Shown: piece after piece, positions 22,994 to 34,334 of the stretch
Position numbering within the stretch: the stretch's first letter is position 1
Layout: the number at the start of each line of letters is the position of its first letter
Assembly: GCA_028023455.1 (NCBI GenBank)
Contig: JAQFVV010000519.1
Location: forward strand, 92,501 to 156,500
Length of the DNA stretch: 64,000 bases
Direction: 5' to 3'
Source of the DNA: Epiperipatus broadwayi
Taxonomy: Eukaryota > Onychophora > Udeonychophora > Euonychophora > Peripatidae
Notes under the pieces: model-generated
What the model saw: only the letters and a program-made list of their open reading frames with translations
Databases searched by the model: none
What the model was told of the DNA's origin: nothing
Made by a program: the position numbers and the translations under genes

Positions 22994-23024
22994 TTTCAAC
23001 TATACACTTTGTAGTCTTTATCAA
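22994..23024 (-). ncRNA. Hammerhead-core-like motif, left arm of palindrome copy 1
   Basis: On the minus strand TTGATAA is followed by the hairpin AGACTA-CAAAGTG-TATAGT and TGAAA. It is the counterpart of the right-arm motif at 24249-24279. Confidence 0.4.
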
Positions 23025-23081
23025 CTATATAACGTTGAATAATCAAAACGAGACAACACTTAACAATACCCATAGTTCAAT

Positions 23082-23570
23082 TCAGATTTTCCACAATTCT
23101 GTTATCCTAACATTTGATGACTGGCGATTCATTAACATTTGACGATTTCTTGAAATCAACATAGCCTCTTTTATTTTACGTTTATTATGACAACGTTCAA
23201 CTTGAATAATTTTCATATTTTTATAATCAAATTTAAATCCATATTGACAAGATTTATTATGATCAAATATAACAGATGATGAAGGTTTATTTACATCTGT
23301 TCCATATTGATTCTCTTTTTGAATTCTATTATATAAAAGCATATGTTCTTTTATTCTCTTCTCAAATGTACACTTAGATTCACCAATGTATTGTATGCCA
23401 CATCCACATATCAATCTATATATAATAGAATTTTGATTAAACTTTGAATTTTGAATTTTAGAATTATTAAGCAATCTATTTATGTTATTTGTAGAGAAAA
23501 AAGCAATATGACACAAACCATTATAAATTTTCCTAATAAACTTGACCTGCTCATCTGATATAAATGGCAT
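23082..23570 (-). CDS. GIY-YIG endonuclease end of a PLE (left arm)
   Basis: The open frame of 162 codons starts MPFISDEQVKFIRKIYNG, the PLE connector after the RT thumb. It continues through IIYRLICGCGIQYIGESKC and TFEKRIKEHMLLYNRIQKEN, the GIY-YIG core with its C.C pair before YIG, the arginine and the EH. HNKSCQYGFKFDYKNMKIIQ and a basic C-terminal helix KIKEAMLISRN end it. Key nuclease residues appear intact. The RT domain is absent, because the arm begins inside the protein. It is nearly identical to the right-arm frame. Confidence 0.7.
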   Translation of the reverse strand: MPFISDEQVKFIRKIYNGLCHIAFFSTNNINRLLNNSKIQNSKFNQNSIIYRLICGCGIQYIGESKCTFEKRIKEHMLLYNRIQKENQYGTDVNKPSSSVIFDHNKSCQYGFKFDYKNMKIIQVERCHNKRKIKEAMLISRNRQMLMNRQSSNVRITELWKI

Positions 23571-23615
23571 TGAAATCTATTTCATTTTGATATTTTTATT
23601 TTTAATTTTATTATA

Positions 23616-24191
23616 GTGTTGATTTCTTTTAAATCCAAATTTAAAAGAAATCAGCACTATAATAAAATAAAAAATAAAAATATCAAAATGAAATGGATTT
23701 CAATGCCATTTATATCAGATGAGCAGGTCAAGTTTATTAGGAAAATTTATAATGGTTTGTGTCATATTGCTTTTTTCTCTACAAATAACATAAATAGATT
23801 TCTTAATAATTCTAAAATTCAAAATTCAAAGTTTAATGAAAATTCTATTATATATAGATTGATATGTGGATGCGGCATACAATACATTGGTGAATCTAAG
23901 TGTACATTTGAGAAGAGAATAAAAGAACATATGCTTTTATATAATAGAATTCAAAAAGAGAATCAATATCGAACAGATGTAAATAAACCTTCATCATCTG
24001 TTATATTTGATCATAATAAATCTTGTCAATATGGATTTAAATTTGATTATAAAAATATGAAAATTATTCAAATTGAACGTTGTCATAATAAATGTAAAAT
24101 AAAAGAAGCTATGTTGATTTCAAGAAATTGTCAAATGTTAATGAATCGCCAGTTATCAAATGTTAAGATAACAGAATTGTGGGAAATCTGA
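23616..24191 (+). CDS. GIY-YIG endonuclease end of a PLE (right arm)
   Basis: This is the mirror copy of the left-arm frame, open for 191 codons because it reads through the palindrome centre. The PLE-derived part starts near MKWISMPFISDEQVKF. It has the same GCGIQYIGESKC and RIKEHM motifs and a C-terminus ending MNRQLSNVKITELWEI. It differs from the left arm at only a few residues (for example GTD/RTD, NKRK/NKCK). That similarity fits recent duplication or arm-to-arm correction. Confidence 0.7.
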   Translation: MLISFKSKFKRNQHYNKIKNKNIKMKWISMPFISDEQVKFIRKIYNGLCHIAFFSTNNINRFLNNSKIQNSKFNENSIIYRLICGCGIQYIGESKCTFEKRIKEHMLLYNRIQKENQYRTDVNKPSSSVIFDHNKSCQYGFKFDYKNMKIIQIERCHNKCKIKEAMLISRNCQMLMNRQLSNVKITELWEI

Positions 24192-24248
24192 ATTGAACTA
24201 TGGGTATTGTTAAATGTTGTCTCGTTTTGATTATTCAACGTTATATAG

Positions 24249-24279
24249 TTGATAAAGACTACAAAGTGTATAGTCGAAA
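24249..24279 (+). ncRNA. Hammerhead-core-like motif, right arm of palindrome copy 1
   Basis: TTGATAA, stem GACTA-CAAAGTGTA-TAGTC, then GAAA. It sits about 60 bp after the endonuclease stop, as in the other PLEs. Confidence 0.4.
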
Positions 24280-24324
24280 GTACTTCTAAAAGAATATAAT
24301 TTATATAAATTGTACTGTATTTTG

Positions 24325-24325
<1 letters not shown>

Positions 24326-24414
<89 letters not shown>
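24326..24414. repeat. TA microsatellite
   Basis: An uninterrupted TA run at the right edge of the palindromic element. Confidence 0.95.
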
Positions 24415-24417
<3 letters not shown>

Positions 24418-24641
24418 ATGAATCTTGAATTTTAATGTTAGTAGTTTTTCCAATAATTATATTTATTTCATTTCTATTGATTTAAATTGCTTTCTTTGTT
24501 TTTTTCTTATTATAGTTTCTTTCTTCGTGATGAATCTTAACATTTTTAAGTTCAAACTTAATATTATATTTACATGTGAATTGATGATCCAAGAAAACTT
24601 AACACTCATTAAATCATTATTAGTTTTACTTTTCACATACT

Positions 24642-24642
<1 letters not shown>

Positions 24643-24679
<37 letters not shown>

Positions 24680-24686
24680 TATATGG

Positions 24687-24714
<28 letters not shown>
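24643..24714. repeat. TA tracts with mirrored TGCATATA
   Basis: TTGCATATA, TA run, TATATGCATATATGGATA, second TA run. The first part is a small palindrome turning in the TA run. Confidence 0.8.
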
Positions 24715-24717
<3 letters not shown>

Positions 24718-24719
24718 GA

Positions 24720-26131
24720 GGGTACCACATGAGTCTCACCTAAAATAATTTCTGTTTGTTTATGAATTTAATTGTGCCTATATCAAATCAACAAAATATT
24801 TAAATAACATGCACTTAGCTTTTCATATCATATCATACATGTATTCATAAACTAATTAAATATTAAAAGAATAATTTAAAAAAAAAAGAATTATTTTAAT
24901 TTATTTATATGCAAACATAAATAAATGTTTCCAACTAATAGTATTTTTACTAACCAGAACTTGACATTGAGAAAGCCTTAAGTCAACATGCATTTTATCA
25001 ATTGTAACAAAGGAAATAAATGTTTGGAGTTCATTATAGATTGTAAATATATTTAAACAATAAAGAGTGTGAGGGTTTAAGGGATATGCTTTCAGAAATA
25101 TAAAAACGAACTGAAATTGTTATATAATAATCTTTTGTTTAGTTATTGAAGCAATAAATAATTGATAAATTTAAATGTGTTCGAATTTAGAATACATTAA
25201 AAAAAGAAGATTCATATTTCAAAACCTTCTTCAAGTTAAGAAAATAATTAATTTACTTTATAATGTTCTTTATAAGAATTATTTTTTAATATTTATAAAG
25301 AACTAAAAAAATCATTTAAATTATCAGTTTTAAGAGAACTCAACTTCAAAATGATTATTCAAACTATCTGTTTAAGAAGTCAAAAATTTATGAAAATGTT
25401 TTCTGGCTAGACAATTATTGTCAAGGATTTCTGCTGATGTTTAAAATCTAAAGATGTAAATTTATTCCTACTTAATTCCTAAAGTATAACCGTCATAATT
25501 TCCAATAAAAACCTGCCTTAATGATGAAGTATTGTACTGAAGAAGTTAATTAATTACTATGTAAACATCTAAAGGGATGAATATTTGGCTTGCCTCTTCG
25601 AAGGATGTTCACCCATGAACTTTATTTCTAATATTCATGGTCTGTTTATTTTATCTAAGGAGGAATAAAAAACCATTAATAGCATTATATAATTTATTAA
25701 CTCTTAAACTTTATTTCCTTTGTGGATAATTATTATTTATATGGATAAATTACTTCATATATTAAATTGTTTTTAACAGGATAAGTAGAGAACTAACAAG
25801 TTGAACATTTTTATTACTATTTATTTTAATAAAATCTAGGCATATATGCTTACATATGTATTGATTAAAGCGACGATTGACTAAGGTAAAAATTTTAAAT
25901 CATTTCAATTTGAAAGTAAGTTTTATGTTTTCCAAATTGAACATTACTTGACATCTATCATAATTTCTTTTTAATTACTAACATAATTAATATAGGAATA
26001 TAGTTTATTATTATTCTGGTGTGAATGGATAATATCTTGTACAAACATACAACACAAAAAGAATCATTTTAATGACACTATACATAGATTTATGATGTAT
26101 AATATTATTTTTATTGTACACATAATTTTGA

Positions 26132-26195
<64 letters not shown>

Positions 26196-26640
26196 ACAGG
26201 TTATAGTTATAAATTGTAATATTTTTATTGTTTATGAGATATTTTTGTTTCTATTACTGATTAATAAATGCGTTAAACTTGATTTTAAATATTAAACAAA
26301 GTCTCGATTGTTTATTTTATTTAGTTATTTTATGAACGATATAATTATAAGAATACATACTCCCGTATATATATATATTAAATCAACTTAATGATTTAAT
26401 ATTTATAAATAAGTTATATATAGCTTATCATTACTATGGAATATTTGTGGAAATGCCTGAAAAGAGTCAATTGCCATTTCTTGCCCTGAACTCGAATTCC
26501 CAGAGTAATGAGGATTTTAATAGAGGAGTGGATTTGATTATATTATACATTATTTCATCCATGACATTCTATAAGAAAACTCTAAGTCCAATTATAGTTA
26601 GATGCGACTTCCTTGAGGCCTGAAAAAGACTGTCCCATTA
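24720..26640. other. No recognised gene; TA run at 26138-26191
   Basis: AT-rich sequence. The only notable structure is the TA microsatellite. Confidence 0.45.
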
Positions 26641-26649
26641 TAATATATA

Positions 26650-26848
26650 TTCATAATTATTCGAAAAACAATACAATAATTAATACAGTAATTAATATTT
26701 TAAAAACATATATATATACTATAATTTAATAATTATAATTTATAATTTTTAGATAGTTGAAAGTACTTATGTTTAATTATAGTAGATATTTGTTTTTAAA
26801 ATATTGTTTACTGTATTAATTACTGTATTGTTTTTTGAATAATTATAT
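26650..26848. mobile_element. Short inverted-repeat element
   Basis: The left arm AATTATTCGAAAAACAATAC...AATTAATACAGTAATTAATATTTTAAAAACA is mirrored by the right arm TGTTTTTAAAATATTG...ACTGTATTAATTACTGTATTGTTTTTTGAATAATT. About 85 bp, including TA-rich sequence and TTGAAAGTACTTA, separate them. A related single arm lies at 22496-22556. There is no coding capacity. Confidence 0.7.
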
Positions 26849-26897
26849 ATATTATTATTATAATTGGAATACAGACATTGATTAATATATATATATA

Positions 26898-27258
26898 TGA
26901 AAAACAAAAAAAAAAACAAGTTAAAAACTTGCTAATGCTTGGATTTATGTCAACAGATGGCGTTCTACCAAAAACACCGTCAAGCGTTTGTTTACATAAA
27001 CGTCAGAGCATGCATTCACTATCTCTAACTTTAATTCCACTTTCAGATCATGATTTCAAGCTATTTGCTATCATCAGTGAAAGACAGGAATTTTAGAAAC
27101 TAGATCTAAACACAAACTCTGAGCATTTATGAAACAGTTTCTATTCAGCTTGCAAGCGTGAAACTTTTAGACACGTAATGTCTTCAAAATCAGCACAGCA
27201 AGCCAGATAGATACATGGATCTCATCTCAGTTCAGCATTGCCACATAGTAGAAGCCTC
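26898..27258 (+). repeat. About 360-bp dispersed repeat, copy A
   Basis: First of three copies. Landmarks in order: AAGTTAAAAACTTGCTAATG, AGATGGCGTTCTACCAAAAA, GTTTACATAAACGTCAGAGC, GAAAGACAGGAATTTTAG, CTTGCAAGCGTGAA, CAGTTCAGCATTG, AGAAGCCTCTGCAAT. The apparent open frame crosses the repeat but shows no known domain. Confidence 0.85.
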
Positions 27259-27299
27259 TGCAATATATATTATTGCTAGAAAGACTCAAAGGTACATTT

Positions 27300-27663
27300 A
27301 TGAAAAACAAAAAACAAGTTAAAAACTTGCTAATGCTTGGATTTATGTCAACAAATGGCATTCTACCAAAAACACTGTCAAGTGTTTGTTTACATAAACG
27401 TCAGAGCATGCATTCACTATCTCTAACTATAATTCCACTTTTAGATCATTATTTCAGGCTATTTGCTATCATCAGTGAAAGACAGGAATTTTAGAAACTA
27501 GATCTAAACACAAACTCTGAGCATTTATGAAACAGTTTGTATTCAGCTTGCAAGCGTGAATCTTTTAGACATGTAATGTCTTCAAAATCAGCATAGCAAG
27601 CCAGATAGCTACATGGGTCTGATCTCAGTTCAGCATCACCACATAGTAGAAGCCTCTGCAATG
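27300..27663 (+). repeat. About 360-bp dispersed repeat, copy B
   Basis: Direct repeat of copy A with a few percent substitutions. It is followed at once by the inverted copy C. Confidence 0.85.
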
Positions 27664-27959
27664 ATATGTGGTGATGCTGAACTGAGATCAGACCCATGTA
27701 GCTATCTGGCTTGCTATGCTGATTTTGAAGACATTACGTGTCTAAAAGATTCACGCTTGCAAGCTGAATAGAAACTGTTTCATAAATGCTCAGAGTTTGT
27801 GTTTAGATCTAGTTTCTAAAATTCCTGTATTTCTCTGACGATAGCAAATAGCTTGAAATCATGATCTGAAAGTGGAATTAAAGTTAGAGATAGTGAATGC
27901 ATGCTCTGACGTTTATGTAAACAAACGCTTGACGGTGTTTTTGGTAGAACGCCATCTGT

Positions 27960-27962
<3 letters not shown>
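27664..27962 (-). repeat. About 300-bp dispersed repeat, copy C (inverted)
   Basis: Reverse complement of copies A and B from GATGCTGAACTGAGATCAGA to GTAGAACGCCATCTGTTGA, ending at a TA run (27961-28003). With copy B it makes a palindrome of about 600 bp with a short asymmetric turn. Confidence 0.85.
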
Positions 27963-28005
<43 letters not shown>

Positions 28006-28009
28006 AAGC

Positions 28010-31000
28010 ATGGTTTTAGGAATAACATTGTTTAATAAAATAAAATAAACTTATCAATGGTTCAATAAGATAATATTTATTCTCATCTAGATAATTTACA
28101 TATAGTAATAACCATATGATTATAGGAGATGGAATTGTTTCATATAGTTGATGTATCACCTTGTTGTTGAATAATTTCATTTGTATATATATAATCTATT
28201 CAACAACTGTGCTACAATAACCATATGAAATAATTTTATCTACTATAACCACATGTATATTACTATATTTTTGCACAGTTGAAGATGTGTTATATTATAA
28301 AATGTTAGTAAATTTATTATATTTTATTAAATTCATTTGTTCCTGAAAACATATTTTAAAAATCATTTTTACCCATAATAAATACTCATTTATATATGTG
28401 CATACATCTCATTTTGTTTTACATAAATCACTATCAATTAGTAAAGAAAACGTAATTTAAATATATTTCTATTATCATGAAAATGTATATCCTTCTTTCC
28501 TAAAAATTTATGTTGTCATAATAACACATAAAATGGGTGTTAATTAATGTTGAATAATAGTATAAGTAGAAGCTTCTAATCCTCTCAGATAAATTGTCAA
28601 TTCTATTATTTAGCATTGTTATAATTGAAGTATATTCTTGTAAAAATTATTGAACAAATTGGAATTGAAATGGTAGGAGTTGAGAGAAAATAAATTTTTA
28701 CATAATTGGAATTTATTTTGCATAAAAAGATGTATATGCATAACTAAAATAATATTATTTGTTTTTGTTAACCAAAAAACACACAAAAAACAATACATCT
28801 AATATATTAAACATTAATTATGCATTATCCCAACTGGCATCCATATCAAATTTATGAGTGCCATGGAAATCAGAATATTTACCCAGTATATACTGCTGTT
28901 ACATCTCCCTACCCTCACTACACTACCACTATGCCTATCATGATCATTCTATAAGTATTTTTTTCTCTAGCTTGCACAGTGTATACAATATATTACAATT
29001 TCATCAATTTTTACAATGATGTTGTATTGATTTTTTATGTAAAATTTAATATAATATTGCATGCACCTTTTTTTAGTAATTTATCTAGTTATTAATAGAA
29101 TTATAAGATGATAAAAAACAAATACCTATACTTTGTTACCTACCTTTTATTTGACATCATAAAAAAATACTGGGATGACTTATCAATTAATTGAATATTT
29201 TTTGGATTTGGAAAATGATCATTTTATCACAGTATTACTAGGATGACAAACATAATTTATAAACTCAATGTGTAATCTCAAATCTTTTCTTACTATTCTG
29301 TGTAGTATTACTTGCCTTTTCAATTTTTTATTTGATTTTGATAAAAATAGGAGACGTGTTGAATAAATCTAGTCAATTGTATATTTTCAATATAATGTTG
29401 ATTTATTGTAATACTTCCTATCTAATATTGATTGAGAAAATTAAATGATGTAGACAATTTTAAACAACCTCTATTTTTTATTTTTCAAATTGAAATGGAA
29501 TGTTGTCTTTTAAATTTCTTTCTCACTTTCTTTTTCAAAAATGAAAGGGGGTGGTTTATAAAGTTGTTACCTTTTTAAAAAAAAACATAAAAGTTGTTTT
29601 TCAGCAGTACATTCAATAATACAGATTCTATATAAAAAGCAGCAATTCATGTATAACTTAACTGTCTGACTTTGATATGACAACAACAACTACAAACAAT
29701 CAATGCCACCAAAAATATTAAAATATATTTTTGCTTTAGATTCCCACCACTATCTGATTATTATTGTATTTTTATTTCACACATACTTTGTGCAGACTGA
29801 ATCGTTTGGAAGTGTGAAGAGAAAATGCAAAAGCACTTACAACTCCTTCCTCTTCAGTTATTCCTCTACATTGTAGCTGATCCAAAATCTACATGAACTA
29901 TGAAAGGAGATTTATTTTGATTTTTTTTGGTTACGAAATGTAAAAAGACAATTTAAATGAATCACCACTGCAAAGTGTAAGATTTTCATTCCTTTTTCAA
30001 ACAAAACATTTTAAGAAGATTAATGAAGAATAGAAAGTTTTAAATTAGTATTTTTTTTAAAAAAGAATTTATTAGCAGTTGTTTCAATAGCAACGTAAGT
30101 GACATGTGACTATTACTTTCTTATATTCTGATATAGTCCACATTTCAGATCAGCTAGAAAAAAAAAGAGGTAGAATAATAAAAAATCTTATTTTATTTCA
30201 AAATTGCTCAATTGTGTGACCAGATTTATGCAGACAACACAAAATTTATTTTAGATTTTTTCTTATCTTTTTCATTTCAATTCAAAAAATATATAAGCAA
30301 TTTAATTTTCTTAAAGTCTAATTAAAAGTGTTTATCGATAAACAAACTGGTCTAATTAAAATTTTAAAATACAAAAATGTAATTAAAACAAATTATTTTT
30401 AACTTAAAGGAATGTTACAAGTTTACTTTTTCTCTTATTTTTTATGCAATATTTATTAAACCTGACTAACTTAATTTACTTTTCTTACATTAATATAATG
30501 TCACACAAGGCTTTTTAATTATACATTTTAAATCTTTTAATATAACTTAAAATTATTAATTTCCTTTTTATTAAAAAAATATCCTGTATTTTTATGAGTT
30601 ATAATTTCCAGAGTTTAAAGTCTTGTACTAAATATTTGATAGTACATTTCATTTATTTAAGTAAATTTAACTTTCAAAGATATGTTGTTGAAGATCTTTA
30701 AAAAAATTTTTATATCTATTATATATCCTTTATTAACTGCTTGGGGTATATATACATTAGACCTGCAATGACATAACGTGATAATATATAATGTGATGAT
30801 ATAAAATCATGCTAGTGTGACAAATTGAAAATAATATGTACCCTTTAGTTATTGTACTTGTTAAATCTATATTAGCTGTCAAGTGAATTTTTTTTATCTA
30901 TTATAGATAATAACCAAAATTTGGGATTTACTTCATACTGTGATTAAGGTATTATACTTTTTTTTCAAATACATGATATTCTGTTCTCACAAAAAATCTG

Positions 31001-31100
31001 CAAAAACAGGGATATATCCCTTTTATAGTTTGGATAACCAATGGTAATGTAACATTTTATGTTTTCTTAGTAAAATAGGCATTTGGAAGGAAATGTTGTT
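28010..31100. other. No recognised gene
   Basis: AT-rich sequence with no translated motif on either strand and no strong inverted repeat apart from small local ones near 28150-28220. Confidence 0.45.
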
Positions 31101-31109
31101 CAAGAATAC

Positions 31110-31740
31110 TAAAATCACATTTGTGATGGCACTACTCTTTATTAATAGCTGGTTTCAATAATTATAATCCAACATATGGTAAAGTGTGCAGCTCTATATA
31201 TCTGATAAGACTGTCATATACTGGAGGTCTTTGTATTGTTATCATGAAAAAAGCATAAAATTGGAGACCCTAAAATGTGGTAGAAATAGACAAGAGCCAT
31301 TTTATTAAGTATAAAAAACTAAGCCAGATTTATACATCAGAGAGGTGAATGTTTGGTGCTTTGTGAAAAAAAATCAATGACTGTTTCATTGTGAGATATC
31401 TGGGCAGAATAACAATAACTATGGTGGTGGTGATCCAACAAAATGTGGATAAACACTCAATAATTTATTCAGATTACTGGTGATATGACAAAAGTGATGT
31501 ATTGTGAGCTGCTAGTTATAGTCCTTTAAATGTAAACTATATCTACAACTTTGTGGATCCAGAAACCAGTGCACATATACAGAATATAAACAAACTTTGG
31601 GATTCAGCCAAATGGCATAATAAAAACAATGAGGAATGGCTTACCAATATCTTGACTTGTATTTCATTGAACTTATGTGGTAGAGAATTTGCAAAGAAGA
31701 GGATGCCTTTATCAGCATTTTGAATATATATTAAAATTTA
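31110..31740 (+). pseudogene. Merlin / ISXO2-type transposase relic
   Basis: Translation with several stops and shifts recovers the conserved core of the ISXO2-like transposase domain used by Merlin DNA transposons. ETLKCGRNRQ lies near 31268. RSQIYTSER and a following W/FG segment come next. CFIVRYLGRITITMVVVIQQ and IIYSDYW, which holds a catalytic-type aspartate, lie near 31390-31475. YNFVDPETSAHIQNINKLWD then SAKWHNKNNEEW, near 31540-31640, is the family's highly conserved NFVDP.T.AHTQ.IE..W...K block. The glutamate of that block is replaced (INKLW in place of IE..W), and in-frame stops are present. No terminal inverted repeats were identified. It is a dead copy. Confidence 0.7.
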
Positions 31741-31744
31741 GTTG

Positions 31745-32880
31745 CCACAGTCGTTGTTATTTTATATTTTTTAATTAAAATTTAATTAATAAAAATTTAT
31801 TTATTGTTTACTGTTTTATGCATTAAATTTCTTACGTTGTCATTGTGTATTTGAATAATTGATAGATCAAGCTTATCAGAATATCTCATAAAGGCATTGT
31901 TTGACAAGACTCCATGAAAATGTCTCATAGCAAGTCTAATGTGTAAATAACCTTCTAGCTACTACTGACATACTTATGCTTTAAATATAGCTATCTTTTA
32001 TCACATAAATAAATTAACATTAATATAGAAAATGAAGTTGTTATGTACAACTTTGTTAAAATTGATTTTTTTAAATATTTAAAGTACTATATAATTAATT
32101 AATTAAAGAAAATGTATTATCAAACATTTAGCAATTATAAGTAATGAAGACTAAAATTTAGGGCTGAATTAATATGCAAGTACCTTCACTAGTACAATAT
32201 ATATTTTACTGTTACTGGTATATTTTGAACCAGATAAATGGAGGTTTATACATTAAATAAAAAATGAAGTTGAATCTGGATACCAACTATATACAATCAC
32301 AGATATAGACATATGTGGAATGAGGTCATCAAGATGTGTAAACTTTGGTTCAAATTATTATTAAATTAAAGGGTTAATAAATTTCAAATAAAAATTATAG
32401 AAATATATAAGAATATTAACCAATGAGGTGATGATGATGATTTACAATTTAAAAATATTCCAAAAGTATTTTATTTGCTTTTCACTTACAATAAATAAAA
32501 ATTCAAAAGTATCAATCCTCCTAAAACAAATAGTTACTTTTGGAAATGTTTTTTTTTTTTTTTTAAAGAAAGAGCCATCATTAATTTTTCCCACTATTTC
32601 ATTATGGATTAATTAAAAATATTTAACAATGTATTAATGAAGAATAAATGAAATGCCTGTGTACGTAGTCAAAACTATTAACACATACACAAAAATATTA
32701 TAGTGATGAATGATATTTGAAGTTTGAACTATGGTTCAAGTTTAAGATGTTATGATATGATGTTACACATTAAATAAAGAAAGAGTTTCTAACCATGTTT
32801 TATTTCAGTGTAATTATTTTAATATTTTACCTTTGTCTTCTTTAGTTTTTCTGATGACAATCTTCTCCTTGAACACTGGT
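31745..32880. other. No recognised gene
   Basis: AT-rich sequence between the Merlin relic and the LINE. No supported motif. Confidence 0.4.
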
Positions 32881-32889
32881 GATATTAGA

Positions 32890-34330
32890 TAGAATAAATA
32901 TAGCAGCATAATTGGTATATTAAAGGAATAAGGTGAAGAAACAGAAAAAAAATTAGCAAAGTTATATACCAAATGTCTAAATGATAAAGATGTACCAGAT
33001 GATTAGCAGAATGCAGTCATAATATTAATATTTTAAAAAGGTGACAAAGAAGATAGTAGAAATTATAGACCTATCAGCCTTTTATCAGTTTTATATAAAA
33101 ATTTTACCAAGATAATTACAACTTGTCTACAGAGAACATTCGATTTCCACCAACAAGAGAACAAGCTGGATTTAAAAGTGGTTTTAGTAAAGGAGATCAT
33201 ATCCAGGTATTGAGAGAAGTTATAGAAGGAACAAATGAATATGAGTTGTCATTATGTTTGGATTTGTAGATTATGAAAAGGCATTTGATTCTATAAACAT
33301 TTCTTCGGTGATTAAAGCATTGGATCATCAAAGTATAGATCCAGGATATTGTTATATTTTAAAGAATATTTATAAAAATGCAACAGCAACAATTAGATTA
33401 TGTAATGATACTGGGAAAGTCAACATTGAGAAAGGTGTAAGACAAGATGACTCCATATCTCCAAAACTTTTTACAGCAGTGCTGCAAGAAGTATTTTGTG
33501 GATTAAAATGGGAAACTAAAGGAGTGAAAGTAAATAGAGATTATTTAAGTCATTTTGATTTCGCAGATGATGTAGTTGTTTTTGCTAATAATGATTCAGA
33601 GCTGCAGAAAATGTTGCAGGAGTTATCAGATAAAAGTAGGAAAGTAGGACTAAAAATAAATGTTAAAAAGTCTAAAGTAATGTATAATCGATTTGCTTAA
33701 ATTATGAAAATAAAGATTGATTGTGATGAATTAAAAGTAGTTAACAGTTACAAATACCTCGGTCAGATTATTAATACAGATGGAAACATAATGGAGGAAA
33801 TTAATCATAAAATTAAACTTGGTTGGAGTGCTTTTGGTAGAAATAACTTCATACTAAAAGGAAATATGCCTATGTGTTTGAAAAGGAAGTTTTTTAACAA
33901 ATGTGTTTTAGCAGTTCTTACTTATGGATGTGAGACTTGTACACTTAATAGAAGAGCAATACAAAGACTTCAGACCACTCAAAGAAGTATAGAGAGATGT
34001 ATGTTGGGAGTGACAAGAATATATCGAAAACGCAATGTATGGGTAAGAGAACAAACAAGTGTTACTGACCTCATTGAAAAAAATTAAACGAATGAAATGG
34101 AGTTGGGCTGGACATATTGCTAGAAGAGATGATAATAGATGAACAATTGAAATTTTAAACTGGATTCCAAGAGATTGTAAAAGACCCAGAAAGATGTCAC
34201 ATGTGAGATGGATGGATGAAATAAAAAAGTGTGCAGGGGTGATGTGGAGAAGAGAAGCTAAATATAGGAGAAGATGGATTAGACTTGGAGAGACCTTCAT
34301 CCTGCAGTGGATTGATAATGGTTGATAATG
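32890..34330 (+). pseudogene. RTE-type LINE, 3' part of pol (RT palm to C-terminus)
   Basis: It begins with EETEKKLAKLYTKCLNDKDVP, then NYRPISLLSVLYK and an EVIEGTNEYE segment, with stops and shifts. From 33254 the frame is open: VDYEKAFDSI (motif A), GVRQDDSISPKLF (normally GVRQGDSISP), HFDFADDVVVFAN (catalytic FADD), then GLKINVKKSKVMYNRFA. After a stop, 33704-34087 carries NSYKYLGQIIN, LTYGCETCTL and RSIERCMLGVTR. The next shifted frame gives KRMKWSWAGHIARRDDNR, HVRWMDEIKK and ETFILQWIDNG. These are the signature blocks of RTE-clade proteins. It ends in a short TGATAATGATGATGAAA tail, typical of RTE 3' ends. It is 5'-truncated. Confidence 0.85.
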
Positions 34331-34334
34331 ATGA

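Larger units (their letters stand above)
22884..24325. mobile_element. Palindromic PLE derivative, copy 1
   Basis: Two arms of about 700 bp lie head to head. The left arm is minus-sense (22884-23632) and the right arm plus-sense (23633-24325), meeting at CTTTTAAATCC/AAATTTAAAAG. Each arm starts inside the PLE connector, encodes the GIY-YIG end, and runs through the same 3' tail (hairpin motif, GTACTTCTAAAAGAATATAA, AATTGTACTGTATTTTG). The outer left end carries TTTGATAT.TGTATTCGTTTC, which recurs at the right end of copy 2 and so defines the element terminus. TA runs flank both sides. No RT is encoded, so the unit is non-autonomous. It lies in the intron just after the lectin exon. Confidence 0.85.

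Noticed and set aside
24231-24419. Open frames of alternating Tyr-Ile (also at 616-846, 15325-15410, 40472-40669, 57121-57200)
   Set aside because: They are the two-codon reading of TA microsatellites and carry no other coding signal.
27816-28028. Repeated 70-codon frames with SVCLHKRQSMHSLSLT (also at 26878 and 27273)
   Set aside because: The frame is shared because the DNA is a three-copy repeat. The protein shows no domain, starts in low-complexity sequence, and runs in both orientations relative to the surroundings.
33908-34300. 130-codon minus-strand frame
   Set aside because: Antisense shadow of the RTE LINE C-terminal region, which is clearly coding on the plus strand.
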